Shown piece after piece: positions 29,811-39,026 of a DNA stretch of 64,000 nucleotides (the first letter of the stretch is position 1; every line of letters starts with the position of its first letter). Source of the stretch: Nitrosomonas sp. Nm34 (GTDB lineage Bacteria; Pseudomonadota; Gammaproteobacteria; Burkholderiales; Nitrosomonadaceae); assembly GCF_900113925.1 (NCBI RefSeq), contig NZ_FORD01000004.1:1-64000 (forward strand), written 5' to 3'. Position numbers and translations under genes: made by a program. The notes below the pieces were generated by a model, which made no database searches, was not told the origin of the DNA, and was given only the letters and a program-made list of their open reading frames with translations.

Positions 29811-30061
29811 AAGCTCAATTAACGATTGACTTGAACTTTATTGTATTTATCAAACCATAATAACTTCATGAAGGCAAAATTTTAAAATTATTTAACGATA
29901 AAATTAATCAACTTGTAAAATGATATAAAGTTATCTGCTCATTAAATATCAGATTTCATCATCAATCAGCTGATTCAATCACTGCATAAATAATCAGCTT
30001 CCTGAAATATACATATTGTTATCAAATTACTTACAGGATTTTTTAAAAAATCTTCCTGAAA

Positions 30062-30376
30062 ATGGGTATGGATACTGAGACGATCATTGTTACTATTATG
30101 GGACGAGAATTCCGCATTAATTGCTCTGAAAAAGAACGCGAGGGTTTATTGCTGGCGGTTTCTTATTTGAATAAAAAAATGCTGCAAATAAAAAATGAAC
30201 GCAAAATAGTGGGGAGCGAACAGATTGCGATTGTAGCAGCGCTTCATATGACTCATGAGCTGCTTACCATGCGTCCAGCCAAAAGTTTTGACATGAGTGA
30301 ATTTAAGCGTAAAATTAAATTCATAGAAGATAAATTAGATGAGTTGCTGCCCAAAAAAGAAAAAGAAGACCAATAA
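30062..30376 (+). CDS. zapA: Cell division protein ZapA
   Basis: A 104-residue FtsZ-associated protein that bundles Z-ring filaments. N-terminal beta strands (TIIVTIMGREFRINCSEKERE) and a long C-terminal coiled-coil helix are typical. Immediately upstream of the 6S RNA gene, the classical zapA-ssrS neighbourhood, which confirms both calls. The upstream region is A+T-rich; no zapB-type gene is visible. Confidence 0.93.
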   Translation: MGMDTETIIVTIMGREFRINCSEKEREGLLLAVSYLNKKMLQIKNERKIVGSEQIAIVAALHMTHELLTMRPAKSFDMSEFKRKIKFIEDKLDELLPKKEKEDQ

Positions 30377-30425
30377 AGAATAAGTTAATGATTTTTTTCA
30401 TTAAATTTTGTTTGAGTATGACAGA

Positions 30426-30603
30426 ATTTCCCTGCGGTGTTTGTTAAGGCTAATACTCTTTGAACCAATTGTTATCGCAGGTTGCGAACTAAACTGATGC
30501 TGTTGTGCGCTCCTCACAGAAGGAGCACCTGATGCATCAAGTTTGCGACCACCTTGAACCTCAAGGTTCAAGATGACAGCCTGACGGCATTGGCGGGGAA
30601 ACC
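30426..30603 (+). ncRNA. ssrS: 6S RNA
   Basis: About 178 nt that binds and sequesters the housekeeping RNA polymerase. The two ends pair as the closing stem (CCCTGCGGTG against CATTGGCGGGG). The conserved 3-prime block CCTTGAACCTCAAGGTTCAA then GATGACAGCCTGACGGCA matches known proteobacterial 6S RNAs, and a central bubble lies between GGTTGCGAAC and GTTTGCGACC. It lies right after zapA. A TATGAC -10-like box is at 30417-30422. The ends are approximate. Confidence 0.9.
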
Positions 30604-30856
30604 CATTTTCTTTCTATCGGCATTTTAAATAGGCCATTCACCAGGCTTGAGCTGATCATGATGTTCCTCCCCCTTCGCTCTCATTGCGTGCCGGATGGAT
30701 ATATTTTGACCATTTCTTCATCTCATGCTACCGCCGCCACAAAATAATCATCTGCCTAAAAACTTTCCCCCATAAAATTTCTTGCTTTCTGCATGAATGC
30801 AGATTTTCCATTAGAAAATTTTTCTTATAAAAATCAGGGTTAGACTGAAACGTGAA
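30604..30856. other. Non-coding stretch after 6S RNA
   Basis: No gene seen. A short hairpin TCTGCA-TGAA-TGCAGA followed by TTTT (about 30788-30807) could be a terminator. In many genomes a 5-formyltetrahydrofolate cyclo-ligase gene follows 6S RNA; none is here. Confidence 0.4.
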
Positions 30857-31296
30857 TTAAGCGCTAACTCGTAAAAAATTCCAGTAAAACAGAACCGCAA
30901 CCAGCTTTCCAAATATAGGCACCATAAGCCCTTTATAAGAACGAACTTGAATCACACATTTAATGTCTGTCTTTTCTTCAATCCAGACAAATAATGCTTC
31001 AATCGGTTGCCGAACGCGAGCAATCACTGAACCATTGCTCCTTTTGTTTTTTTAACGGGTAGTAAGACGGCCAGATTCCGGGTTTGTCTGACGTCTTCAG
31101 CGTTGGGCCGTTGCCACCGGCAATGAATCAATCAGCCAAACTTGCCCTGGCTTCCTGTTCTTATTGAAGCAGCGCTAATAAAGGCGCAACACATCAGCTA
31201 CTCGATTCAGGTGCTGAACATAAGCCACATCACCTGGAAGACGTGGAAACCAATCATGTAAATGACGACCCGCATACTCATATTGCACCCTGCCAG
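30857..31296 (-). pseudogene. IS982-type transposase relic
   Basis: One reading phase carries transposase-like segments: AGRHLHDWFPRLP ... QHLNRVADVLRLY, VWLIDSLPVATA, and SNGSVIARVRQPIEALFVWI to the end, the last being the typical C-terminal pattern. The frame is broken by stops at 31175-31177, 31097-31099 and 31052-31054, and most of the middle of a normal (about 300-residue) transposase is missing. Its 5-prime side is replaced by a repeat A copy. Inactive. The IS982 assignment is from motif memory and moderately sure. Confidence 0.65.
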
Positions 31297-31387
31297 CTAA
31301 ATCAAACATGATTTTGTCGGCTCTTCTTGCCATATTATCGATACTGTCTACAGCTTGTTTTCGCGTCATGTCTGGTTAGATGAGAAT
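31281..31387 (+). repeat. Repeat A, copy 8, joined to the start of a repeat B
   Basis: Repeat A at 31297-31387 (left arm CTAAATCAAACATG, right arm altered to TCTGGTTAGATGAGAAT). On its left, 31281-31296 is the reverse complement of the first bases of repeat B (GCTGGCAGGGTGCAATA), after which transposase relic sequence starts. The same A-B junction occurs at 27335. Confidence 0.75.
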
Positions 31388-31412
31388 CCTTTTTGAATCA
31401 TTTTTAACCGGC

Positions 31413-31450
31413 TAAGCTTTAGCGATGAACTTCTTCACCGCTAAAGCTTA
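31413..31450. repeat. Perfect 12-bp inverted repeat
   Basis: TAAGCTTTAGCG and CGCTAAAGCTTA separated by 14 bases. It lies between the transposase relic and the decarboxylase gene. No T tract is adjacent, so it may be an old insertion end or an operator-like site rather than a terminator. Confidence 0.5.
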
Positions 31451-31745
31451 AATCAGTGTAATGGCTTATTCTTTGACTATAAATTCAAAGCTTTTCCTGA
31501 GAATGCTTGCAAACATAGAGATAAACCGTTATTAATCAGTTTGGCCAGTTCATTGGTTACTTTGATTGATTGAAGTTGGGTGATGTCTTCCTCAATAGTT
31601 TAATGTTATTGATCAACTGGCTTCTATTTCATCGCTTAATTCGCATTAGGCTTTTGTTAACCAGGATAATAATTTCTAATTGAATGGTTACCGGTGAACG
31701 TTCTAAGCTATCACCTCCAGCTCTCATTTTGATGACGCCTATCTC
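31451..31745. other. Intergenic region upstream of decarboxylase
   Basis: About 295 bp, A+T-rich, no coding frame seen. Presumed promoter region of the decarboxylase gene at 31746. Confidence 0.4.
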
Positions 31746-33722
31746 ATGAAAAAACCAATCAGCCGTATTCTGCTTATCAATGATGAAAAACTGATCCTCA
31801 AAGCATTCATCAAGGGATTAAACGACGCAGCCAAGTCAATGGAAAATTCATTGGGGATCACTTTTATTGGCGTCACCACTGCACGCGAGGCATTGCAGGC
31901 ACTTGAAGAAGATGGCGACATTCAGGCAGTGGTGGTCGACGATAAACTCTATACCCTCCAAAGTGAACGGAAAGGTACACGTAATCTGCAAATGACGGCA
32001 TTGGAGCTTGTCCAGAAAATTTCCCGTTTTCGTCCTGAATTAAATATTTATATACTGATCGCACAAGAACAGCAGGATGACGTCGTCGATGCCCTCTTTT
32101 CAGAAACGGTAGATGGTTATTTCTACCGAGAAGAACGTGACTATCGCGGTATGTATCGCATCCTTAATGCTCAGTTGCAAGAAAAGGCGCGCACTCCTTT
32201 CTATGATCAACTCAAGAGTTATGTGCTGATGGCAAAGGATGCCTGGCATACACCGGGGCACTCTTCTGGTGATTCCCTGCGCGATAGCCCTTGGGTAAGC
32301 GATTTTTATGAATTTATCGGTGAGCATGTTTTCCGGGCTGATCTGTCGGTATCCGTGCCCATGCTTGATTCATTAATGGAACCTACTGGAGTCATTGCGG
32401 AAGCGCAAAAAATCGCCGCGAAAGCATTTGGCGCACGCCGTACCTTTTTCGCTACTAATGGCACGTCTACTGCCAACAAGGTCATTTTCCAGACCTTACT
32501 CGCCCCGGGTGAGAAATTACTATTGGATCGGAATTGTCACAAATCGGTACATCATGGCGTGGTGCTATCAGGCGCTCATCCGGTTTATCTTGACTCATCG
32601 GTCAATAAGAAATTCAGTATTTATGGGCCGGTACCTAAACACACCCTATTTAATGCCCTTGAACAACATGCTGATGCAGAAGCATTGATATTAACCAGCT
32701 GCACCTATGATGGCCTACGCTATGATCTTTCCCCGATCATTGAAGCCGCACATGCGAAGGGGATCAAAGTGATTATTGATGAAGCCTGGTACGGCTTTGC
32801 CCGCTTTCATCCCGCTTTTCGTCCTACTGCTTTAGAAGCAGGCGCTGACTATGCCACCCAAAGCACGCACAAAGTACTGTCCGCTTTTTCCCAATCCAGC
32901 ATGATTCATGTGAATGATCCCGATTTCAACGAGCATCTTTTCCGTGAAAATTTCAACATGCATACCTCCACCAGTCCCCAATACAGCATGATTGCAAGCC
33001 TTGATGTCGCCCGCAAACAGGCCACGCTGGAAGGATACAAACTGCTTTCGCGCACACTGGAGCTTGCCAGGGAACTCCGTCTACAAATCAATGCTACAGG
33101 TGTATTTCAAGTGCTGGAACTGCCCGAACTCCTGCCTGATGAAGTCAAGCATGACAATATTCAGCTTGATCCTACTAAAGTAACAGTAGACATTTCACGC
33201 TGCGGCTTTACTGTGGAAGAGCTGATCCGGGAATTATTCGAGCACTACAATATTCAAGTGGAGAAATCCACTTTTAATACGCTTACCCTGCTGCTTACCA
33301 TCGGTACTACCCGCAGCAAAGTCTCGCGTCTTTATGATGCCCTGATGCGCATTGCACGCGAAGGCCGGGCTCCTCGCCGTCTTTACCAGACATCCGAAGT
33401 CCCTCATTTTACTGAGTTAAGATATCTGCCGCGTGATGCATTTTACTGCGAGGGTGAATTAATACCTTTATTGGACGAAGAAGATAAAGTCAATAAGTAC
33501 TTGGAAGGAAGAGTATCTGCCGATCAGATCACACCTTATCCGCCCGGTATCCCTGTGCTGGTACCAGGACAAACGATTACCAACAGCATCGTACATTATC
33601 TGGTCAGTATATTGCGCTCACAAAAACGTGTGGAAGTACATGGTATTGTCTTTGACGGCTACTTGCCTTGTTTAAGGCTGCTTACCGCTACTGAGGAAGG
33701 AAGTTTGAGAAAGCTGTCTTAG
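31746..33722 (+). CDS. Orn/Lys/Arg decarboxylase (PLP fold type I)
   Basis: A 658-residue PLP enzyme that decarboxylates a basic amino acid to a polyamine precursor or diamine. An N-terminal receiver-like wing domain (ILLINDEKLILKAFI ... QAVVVDDKLY) is followed by the aminotransferase-fold core with FFATNGTSTANKVI, CHKSVHHG, DEAWYGFARFHP and the PLP lysine Lys376 in STHKVLSAFSQSS, and then the C-terminal domain (PYPPGIPVLVPGQ). All family landmarks are present; it is about 50 residues shorter than E. coli SpeC or LdcC. Substrate (Orn, Lys or Arg) cannot be decided. No antiporter gene is adjacent, which argues for biosynthesis rather than acid resistance. Confidence 0.9.
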   Translation: MKKPISRILLINDEKLILKAFIKGLNDAAKSMENSLGITFIGVTTAREALQALEEDGDIQAVVVDDKLYTLQSERKGTRNLQMTALELVQKISRFRPELNIYILIAQEQQDDVVDALFSETVDGYFYREERDYRGMYRILNAQLQEKARTPFYDQLKSYVLMAKDAWHTPGHSSGDSLRDSPWVSDFYEFIGEHVFRADLSVSVPMLDSLMEPTGVIAEAQKIAAKAFGARRTFFATNGTSTANKVIFQTLLAPGEKLLLDRNCHKSVHHGVVLSGAHPVYLDSSVNKKFSIYGPVPKHTLFNALEQHADAEALILTSCTYDGLRYDLSPIIEAAHAKGIKVIIDEAWYGFARFHPAFRPTALEAGADYATQSTHKVLSAFSQSSMIHVNDPDFNEHLFRENFNMHTSTSPQYSMIASLDVARKQATLEGYKLLSRTLELARELRLQINATGVFQVLELPELLPDEVKHDNIQLDPTKVTVDISRCGFTVEELIRELFEHYNIQVEKSTFNTLTLLLTIGTTRSKVSRLYDALMRIAREGRAPRRLYQTSEVPHFTELRYLPRDAFYCEGELIPLLDEEDKVNKYLEGRVSADQITPYPPGIPVLVPGQTITNSIVHYLVSILRSQKRVEVHGIVFDGYLPCLRLLTATEEGSLRKLS

Positions 33723-33732
33723 CCCTGTTTTT

Positions 33733-33835
33733 ATTCCATTTCTAAAGCAAAATTGACTTTGTCGGCTTCACCTTGCCATATGATTGATCCTGTCTGCGGC
33801 TCGCCTTCGCGTTATGTTTGATTTGAAAATGGGAT
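33733..33835 (+). repeat. Repeat A, copy 9
   Basis: 103 bp, ATTCCATTTCTAAAGCAAAA ... TTTGATTTGAAAATGGGAT; TA on both outer flanks (TTATTCC ... GGATAAG). Confidence 0.92.
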
Positions 33836-33843
33836 AAGAAAGA

Positions 33844-35232
33844 CTAAATTAGCGGTGGAATGGTTTTATTGGAAGGCATAGCATAGGTATCATGGATAGT
33901 AAGGTGGCTTACCTTGTTTTTTATCAACCGTTTTGCCGGGAACCAGACTTTGAAAATACTTCCTTTTTCTATTTCACTGATAATTTCCATGCGAGCCTGA
34001 TGGCGATTTAACACATGTTTGACGATAGCAAGCCCTAATCCTGTTCCCCCGGTTTCACGGGAGCGACTGCGATCAACTCGATAAAACCGCTCTGCCAGGC
34101 GAGGAATATGCTCAGGCCCGATACCGATCCCACTATCCTGCACATAAAATAAGCCCTGGCCCTGCTCTTCTGTCCAGCTCAATGAAATATTGCCGCCATC
34201 GGGTGTATAGCGAACGGCATTAATGATCAGATTACTGAAGGCGCTCCGTAACTCGTCCACACTTCCCAGCAAGTGAGCATCACTCACCAGGTTCAAATGA
34301 ATGTGATGGCGTCCTGCACTGAGCGATTGCGCTTCTTGATACAAGCTTTGCAGCAATTCAGCAATGTTAATCTCTTCCTCATGCAAAATATTCTGCGCAT
34401 TCTCGAGTTTCGATAAGGTCAGTAAGTCCTCGACCAGATGCTGCATGCGTTTAGCCTGATCATTCATTAAAATCAAGGCGCGCTTTTCCATTTCGCTGTC
34501 TTTAATCTCTTCATCTAACAATGTTTCTAGAAACCCACCTATAACCGTCAAGGGGGTGCGCAACTCATGTGAAACATTCGCGATGAAATCACGACGCATG
34601 ATTTCCATTTTCTCAAAACGTGTAATATCTCGACTGATCAGCAGCTTTTCCCTATCGCCATAAGGCACCAGCTGAAGTAAAAGCACCAGCTCCTCATATC
34701 GTGATTGCTTGATAATCAGGGGCTTGCTGTAATCGCCGGCAGTTAAGTACGCTACAAACTGCACCTGCCGTACCAGATGGGTCACATGCTGTCCAATATC
34801 CAGCTTCAGATCCAATCCCAAATGCTGCTCAGCAGAAGGGTTACACCATTCAATTCGATCCGCTTCATCCAGGATAACGATCCCTTCCGGCATTGCTGAA
34901 GTAGCGCGCTGCAAGCGCTCCAGCGCTTTGCTCAGACTTTGCCGGCTTCGGTAATAACGTCGGATAAAGCGCGCCAGTCGAATGAACACATCCCCCCACA
35001 CACCAAAGCTTTTAGGGACATTCGGCATGGTGGAGGGATCAAGAGCGCTATGATTAAAACGTTGAAACCATAGATCAAGCGAAGCCAAGTAATAGGTATG
35101 ATATATCGTTAATCCTAACAATACCAGGCTGAATAAAGTCAATGCTGCCACAGCATCTACCACAACCCATATTATAGCTGTAACCACTATCAGCAAAATA
35201 ATAGCAGCAAAGCGTCGCCAGAAATCAAACAC
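33844..35232 (-). CDS. phoR: Phosphate regulon sensor kinase PhoR
   Basis: A 462-residue membrane histidine kinase that phosphorylates PhoB under phosphate limitation. Two N-terminal membrane segments without a large periplasmic loop, a PAS domain (RATSAMPEGIVILDEADRIEWCNPSAEQHLG), the HisKA box FIANVSHELRTPLTVIGGFLETL and the ATPase domain with NLIINAVRYTP and TGGTGLGLAIVKHVL. Domain order matches PhoR. It lies downstream of phoB on the same strand; a repeat A copy occupies part of the 286-bp gap, so co-transcription would run through it. A short C-terminal tail extends beyond the ATPase core. Confidence 0.92.
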   Translation of the reverse strand: MFDFWRRFAAIILLIVVTAIIWVVVDAVAALTLFSLVLLGLTIYHTYYLASLDLWFQRFNHSALDPSTMPNVPKSFGVWGDVFIRLARFIRRYYRSRQSLSKALERLQRATSAMPEGIVILDEADRIEWCNPSAEQHLGLDLKLDIGQHVTHLVRQVQFVAYLTAGDYSKPLIIKQSRYEELVLLLQLVPYGDREKLLISRDITRFEKMEIMRRDFIANVSHELRTPLTVIGGFLETLLDEEIKDSEMEKRALILMNDQAKRMQHLVEDLLTLSKLENAQNILHEEEINIAELLQSLYQEAQSLSAGRHHIHLNLVSDAHLLGSVDELRSAFSNLIINAVRYTPDGGNISLSWTEEQGQGLFYVQDSGIGIGPEHIPRLAERFYRVDRSRSRETGGTGLGLAIVKHVLNRHQARMEIISEIEKGSIFKVWFPAKRLIKNKVSHLTIHDTYAMPSNKTIPPLI

Positions 35233-35278
35233 TTCAATAGTCCGCAGGTAAGAAATTCTTTTGGATATTCCAGAAATG

Positions 35279-35380
35279 ATTCCATTTTTAAATCAAAACT
35301 GACTTTGTCGGCTTCACCTTGCCCTATTATGGGTACTGTCTGCGGCTCGCCTTGGCGTCATGTTTAATCTGGAATGGAAT
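35279..35380 (+). repeat. Repeat A, copy 10
   Basis: About 102 bp, ATTCCATTTTTAAATCAAAA ... TTTAATCTGGAATGGAAT. Sits between phoB and phoR, i.e. inside a probable operon. Confidence 0.92.
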
Positions 35381-35518
35381 TAACCTCTTCCCATTTAACT
35401 GCCTTTGGAAAAATTAATTTGCCACGTATTATGCGCGAAAAAGCAAACAGGTACAGAAAAAAATACTGATAATTAAAGATAGCAAAGAGGAATGCTCAAA
35501 ATCAATGCAACCCAACTT

Positions 35519-36244
35519 TTATTCAGCGCCAGCTTCACAGCGGGTGGAAAAACGGTAACCTGCTCCCCTCACAGTCTGCACCAATTCATCTTTGCCTGCG
35601 TCTTCAAGCGCTTTACGCAGCCTTCGTATATGAACATCTACTGTACGATCTTCCACAAAAACATGGTCTCCCCAGATACGATCAAGTAACTGCTCCCGTG
35701 TATGCACGCGTTCAGTATGCGTCATCAGAAAGTGCAATAGACGAAATTCAGTCGGTCCCAAGACAATTTCTGCTGACTTTGCACCCTTTTCGAGATCATT
35801 AGCAGTTACTCGATGTGAGGCTGGATCTAATTTTAACCCGCCTACTTCAACCACTTCATCTGACACTTCTGGTAAGCGCCGGCGTAGCACGGCCTTGATG
35901 CGCGCCACAAGTTCACGCGGCGAAAAAGGTTTAATAATATAATCATCTGCACCGATTTCCAGTCCGGTTATCTTGTCACTTTCCTCCACTCTGGCCGTTA
36001 ACATGATAATAGGAATTATCTTGGTGCGCGCTTCTCGCCGCAGCATGCGAGCAAACTCGATGCCGCTCATATTGGGTAGCATCCAATCCAGCAGCACCAG
36101 ATCCGGCAACGCATCGTTAACTATTTCCTTTGCCTCTTCTGCACTTTTGGCGCACAAAACGCCATACCCTGCAGTGCGCAAATGGTATGAAATCAGCTCC
36201 TGGATTGCAGGCTCATCTTCCACGATCAGTATGGTTGCAGCCAT
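35519..36244 (-). CDS. phoB: Phosphate regulon response regulator PhoB
   Basis: An OmpR-type regulator of about 241 residues. Receiver with acidic pair EDEP, phospho-acceptor Asp in LVLLDWMLP and Lys in [10 protein letters not shown]; winged-helix domain with [30 protein letters not shown] and [13 protein letters not shown]. Start taken at ATG 36244 ([11 protein letters not shown]), 11 bases from GGAG; ATG 36253 is also possible. Activates phosphate-starvation genes through Pho boxes. No pst transport genes are in the window. Confidence 0.95.
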   Translation of the reverse strand: MAATILIVEDEPAIQELISYHLRTAGYGVLCAKSAEEAKEIVNDALPDLVLLDWMLPNMSGIEFARMLRREARTKIIPIIMLTARVEESDKITGLEIGADDYIIKPFSPRELVARIKAVLRRRLPEVSDEVVEVGGLKLDPASHRVTANDLEKGAKSAEIVLGPTEFRLLHFLMTHTERVHTREQLLDRIWGDHVFVEDRTVDVHIRRLRKALEDAGKDELVQTVRGAGYRFSTRCEAGAE

Positions 36245-36370
36245 TATACTCATGACTCCATTCAAAAAAATTATTTAGAAATTTCTGAGATAATATAGTG
36301 GCAATATTGCATTTTTGTGACAAGCATTCTAGCTGCTATTTATTAATAATTTCAATTTTAAAAAACGTCT

Positions 36371-36751
36371 ATGGCAGGCCTTAGTAAACATACCCCAATT
36401 CCCACTGAAATAAAACTTCATCAGAAATCCAGAGTACTGGAAATTTCCTTCAGCGATGGTAAAACTTTTCGGTTGCCTTGTGAGTTTCTTCGCGTCTATT
36501 CTCCGTCAGCGGAAGTACGAGGTCACGAGCCCGGGCAAGAAATTCTGCAGACTGGCAAACAGGATGTGTCCATCACGCATATCGAGCCAGTGGGCAATTA
36601 TGCCATCCAGTTAAATTTTTCTGATGGCCACAATACGGGACTTTATTCATGGGATTTACTTTATAATTACGGATTGAATCAAGATACAATGTGGCAACAT
36701 TACCTGCAACGGCTAAATGATGCTGGTATCAACCGTGAAAATAATACATGA
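36371..36751 (+). CDS. DUF971 protein (GBBH-like N-terminal domain)
   Basis: A 126-residue protein consisting of a single DUF971 domain, related to the N-terminal domain of gamma-butyrobetaine hydroxylase: TEIKLHQKSRVLEISFSDGKTFRLPCEFLRVYSPSAEVRGH and then YAIQLNFSDGHNTGLYSWDLL. In other bacteria this domain occurs alone or fused to iron-sulfur scaffold-associated proteins. It is followed 65 bp later by ubiE, and this pairing is widespread in Proteobacteria. Precise role unknown. Confidence 0.85.
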   Translation: MAGLSKHTPIPTEIKLHQKSRVLEISFSDGKTFRLPCEFLRVYSPSAEVRGHEPGQEILQTGKQDVSITHIEPVGNYAIQLNFSDGHNTGLYSWDLLYNYGLNQDTMWQHYLQRLNDAGINRENNT

Positions 36752-36816
36752 GGGATATATCAAACTCATCATTATATGTTGCACTCATTTTCTTAATACT
36801 CAATTAATCATTCGAA

Positions 36817-37551
36817 ATGACAAAAACCACCCATTTTGGCTTCAAAACTATTTCAGAAGCTGAGAAAGCACACAAAGTTGCAGATGTTTTTGACTCGGTA
36901 GCTGCACGCTACAATCTGATGAATGATGTCATGTCGCTCGGTTTGCACCGGCTCTGGAAACGATTTGCTGTCGAAACCAGTGGCGCAAAAACGGGCGATC
37001 GGATTCTTGATATCGCAGGCGGCACGGCAGATTTGACGGCGTTGTTTGTTGAGCAAGTAGGTGAAACGGGCCAGGTTTGGTTAACTGATATTAACAATGC
37101 CATGTTGACCATCGGGCGGGATCGCATGCTGAATGAAGGAATAGCGGTCCCAGTAGCCCAATGTGATGCTGAGAAACTACCTTTCCCAGATAATTTCTTT
37201 GATCATGTCAATGTCGCCTTTGGCCTGAGAAACATGACTCACAAAGACATTGCACTCAAGGAAATGTTGCGTGTGCTTAGTCCAGGCGGATCACTTACCG
37301 TGCTGGAATTCTCAAAGGTATGGAAACCACTCCAACCTTTTTATGATACTTACTCTTTCAAGGTGCTCCCTCTCATGGGTAAATTAATTGCTCGGGATGA
37401 AGGAAGTTATCGTTATCTTGCCGAATCGATTCGGATGCATCCATCGCAGGATGAGTTGAAACAACTCATGCAGCAAGCTGGATTTGAACGGGTAGAATAT
37501 TTTAATCTGGCTGCTGGCGTGGTAGCGCTGCACCGTGGTTATAAATTTTAG
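36817..37551 (+). CDS. ubiE: Ubiquinone/menaquinone C-methyltransferase UbiE
   Basis: A 244-residue S-adenosylmethionine-dependent methyltransferase of quinone biosynthesis. Motifs: [25 protein letters not shown] at the N-terminus, SAM-binding [23 protein letters not shown] segment ([12 protein letters not shown]) and the family signature [17 protein letters not shown] near the C-terminus. Full length. It probably shares a promoter with the DUF971 gene. As a respiratory proteobacterium this organism would use it for ubiquinone. Confidence 0.96.
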   Translation: MTKTTHFGFKTISEAEKAHKVADVFDSVAARYNLMNDVMSLGLHRLWKRFAVETSGAKTGDRILDIAGGTADLTALFVEQVGETGQVWLTDINNAMLTIGRDRMLNEGIAVPVAQCDAEKLPFPDNFFDHVNVAFGLRNMTHKDIALKEMLRVLSPGGSLTVLEFSKVWKPLQPFYDTYSFKVLPLMGKLIARDEGSYRYLAESIRMHPSQDELKQLMQQAGFERVEYFNLAAGVVALHRGYKF

Positions 37552-37657
37552 GATATTTTTAAAGGCGTCCTGAAGTATTTGTGCAAAGGAATCGTTGCGT
37601 ATGATTCCCTTATGCTTTATCTATTAAAATCCCTTTCTGGATTCTCATCCCATTTTC

Positions 37658-37758
37658 ATCCCATTTCCAGATCAAACATGACGCCAGACGAGCCGCAAAC
37701 GGGGCCAATCATACAGCAAGGAGCAGCCGGCAAACTCAGATTTGGTTGAGAAATAGTA
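37658..37758 (-). repeat. Repeat A, copy 11 (diverged)
   Basis: ATCCCATTTCCAGATCAAAC ... CAGATTTGGTTGAGAAATAG. Core agccgcaaac...atacagcaagg recognisable. Confidence 0.72.
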
Positions 37759-37777
37759 TAATCTCTTTGATTTATCA

Positions 37778-38680
37778 TCATTCTTCTTCCGTGAGTGAGC
37801 CTCCCACTTGCCCATCCACATCTATCCACAAATGGGGTAAACCCAGGTCAGCAAGCCAGTCTTTGCCCTGCTGCTCTTTTAGCATCCCGATCGTTGAAGC
37901 GCTGCCCGCTATAACACAAAAATCACTCACTACACTCACTGCAGCCATTCGGCTTACAGGCCAGCCTGTCTTTGGGTTGAGCACATGGCCATAACGGATA
38001 CCATTTATGGTCATACAGCGCTCATAGTCCCCACTGCTGGCAACTGCACCCGAATAAAGTTCCAGTGTTTGTAATAAGGCATCAGGACGACGCGGGTGTC
38101 GTATCCCGACTCGCCAGGGACTACCGTCCGCATGCGGACCAATAATCTTGATATCCCCTCCCAAATTGACCATGCCATGCTGAATACCCCTATCCCAACA
38201 TATCGTAGCAACACGATCTACTGCATATTCTTTAACGACACCACCCAGGTCAATCTCCATACCGGCAATCGGGAATTCAAGCACAGGCGAGGCCCACTTT
38301 AATTTATGCCAGCCAATTTTATCCAGCAAGGCTTGAGTAACCGCTTCATCCGGTAACTGATTTGACTTAAAATCCCAGGCACGGCGCAAAATACCCGAGG
38401 TAATATCAAAAAGCTCATCACTCTCCCGATAACAGGTGTCTGCATAATCCAACAAACCGGCTGTTTCGTTATCAACAATAATACTTCCTCCTTTCGCTGC
38501 GATACGATTAATCTCAGACAAAAAGCTATTTTCACGGTAGCGGGAATAAATGGATTCTAATCGCTGAATATCAGAAATGGCTGCTTCCATAGCACGCCCG
38601 GCTTTAGTCTCGGTTAAGGCATAAATCTGTATTTCACAAGGCGTGCCCATTGCTTTAAAGGGAAAACGGTACAGTTTCAT
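37778..38680 (-). CDS. apbE: FAD:protein FMN transferase (ApbE family)
   Basis: A 300-residue ApbE-family enzyme that attaches FMN covalently to a Thr/Ser in a Dxx(S/T)GA(T/S) sequence. Family landmarks: FKAMGTPCEIQIYA, RLESIYSRYRENSFLSEIN, DLGGVVKEYAVDR, GMVNLGGDIKIIG and YGHVLNPKTGWPV. There is no signal peptide or lipobox, although many ApbE proteins act in the periplasm; either modification is cytoplasmic or the start is further upstream. It lies 346 bp after the beta-barrel gene and on the same strand. In other Proteobacteria, ApbE genes commonly follow DUF3570/DUF4266 genes, so it is probably a functional part of this cluster. Confidence 0.93.
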   Translation of the reverse strand: MKLYRFPFKAMGTPCEIQIYALTETKAGRAMEAAISDIQRLESIYSRYRENSFLSEINRIAAKGGSIIVDNETAGLLDYADTCYRESDELFDITSGILRRAWDFKSNQLPDEAVTQALLDKIGWHKLKWASPVLEFPIAGMEIDLGGVVKEYAVDRVATICWDRGIQHGMVNLGGDIKIIGPHADGSPWRVGIRHPRRPDALLQTLELYSGAVASSGDYERCMTINGIRYGHVLNPKTGWPVSRMAAVSVVSDFCVIAGSASTIGMLKEQQGKDWLADLGLPHLWIDVDGQVGGSLTEEE

Positions 38681-39026
38681 TAAAAAGAAATTACTGAAAT
38701 AGTCATTCAGATAATTCCAGAACCGCTATTATCATTTAAATGCCTACTGAGATGAGTTATATGCATCCAGGTTTCTTTCAAATAAATTAAAATGAGTAAA
38801 TAATAAACTATTTATCTTGTCATCTTTTAACGACAAATCTCTTGGAATCTTAACTAAGATTGAAAATTTCTGCAGCAGATTATCTATAAACTCACTCCGA
38901 TTATTGAAGAATGTGTGGTTGATTGCGAGAAAATATTATCATTTGATTGCTGCGGCTCGCCTTCGTGCCATATTTGATCTGGAAATGGAATAATTCCAAG
39001 GAACAGATCATTCCATCCAAAACAAA
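38681..39026. other. Gap between barrel gene and apbE
   Basis: 346 bp without a gene. Contains the degenerate repeat A copy 12. The rest is A+T-rich; it may hold a separate apbE promoter. Confidence 0.5.
38925..38991 (+). repeat. Repeat A, copy 12 (right half only)
   Basis: gctgcggctcgccttcgtgc followed by catatttgatctggaaatgg and AAT. The left terminal repeat is missing. Confidence 0.75.
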
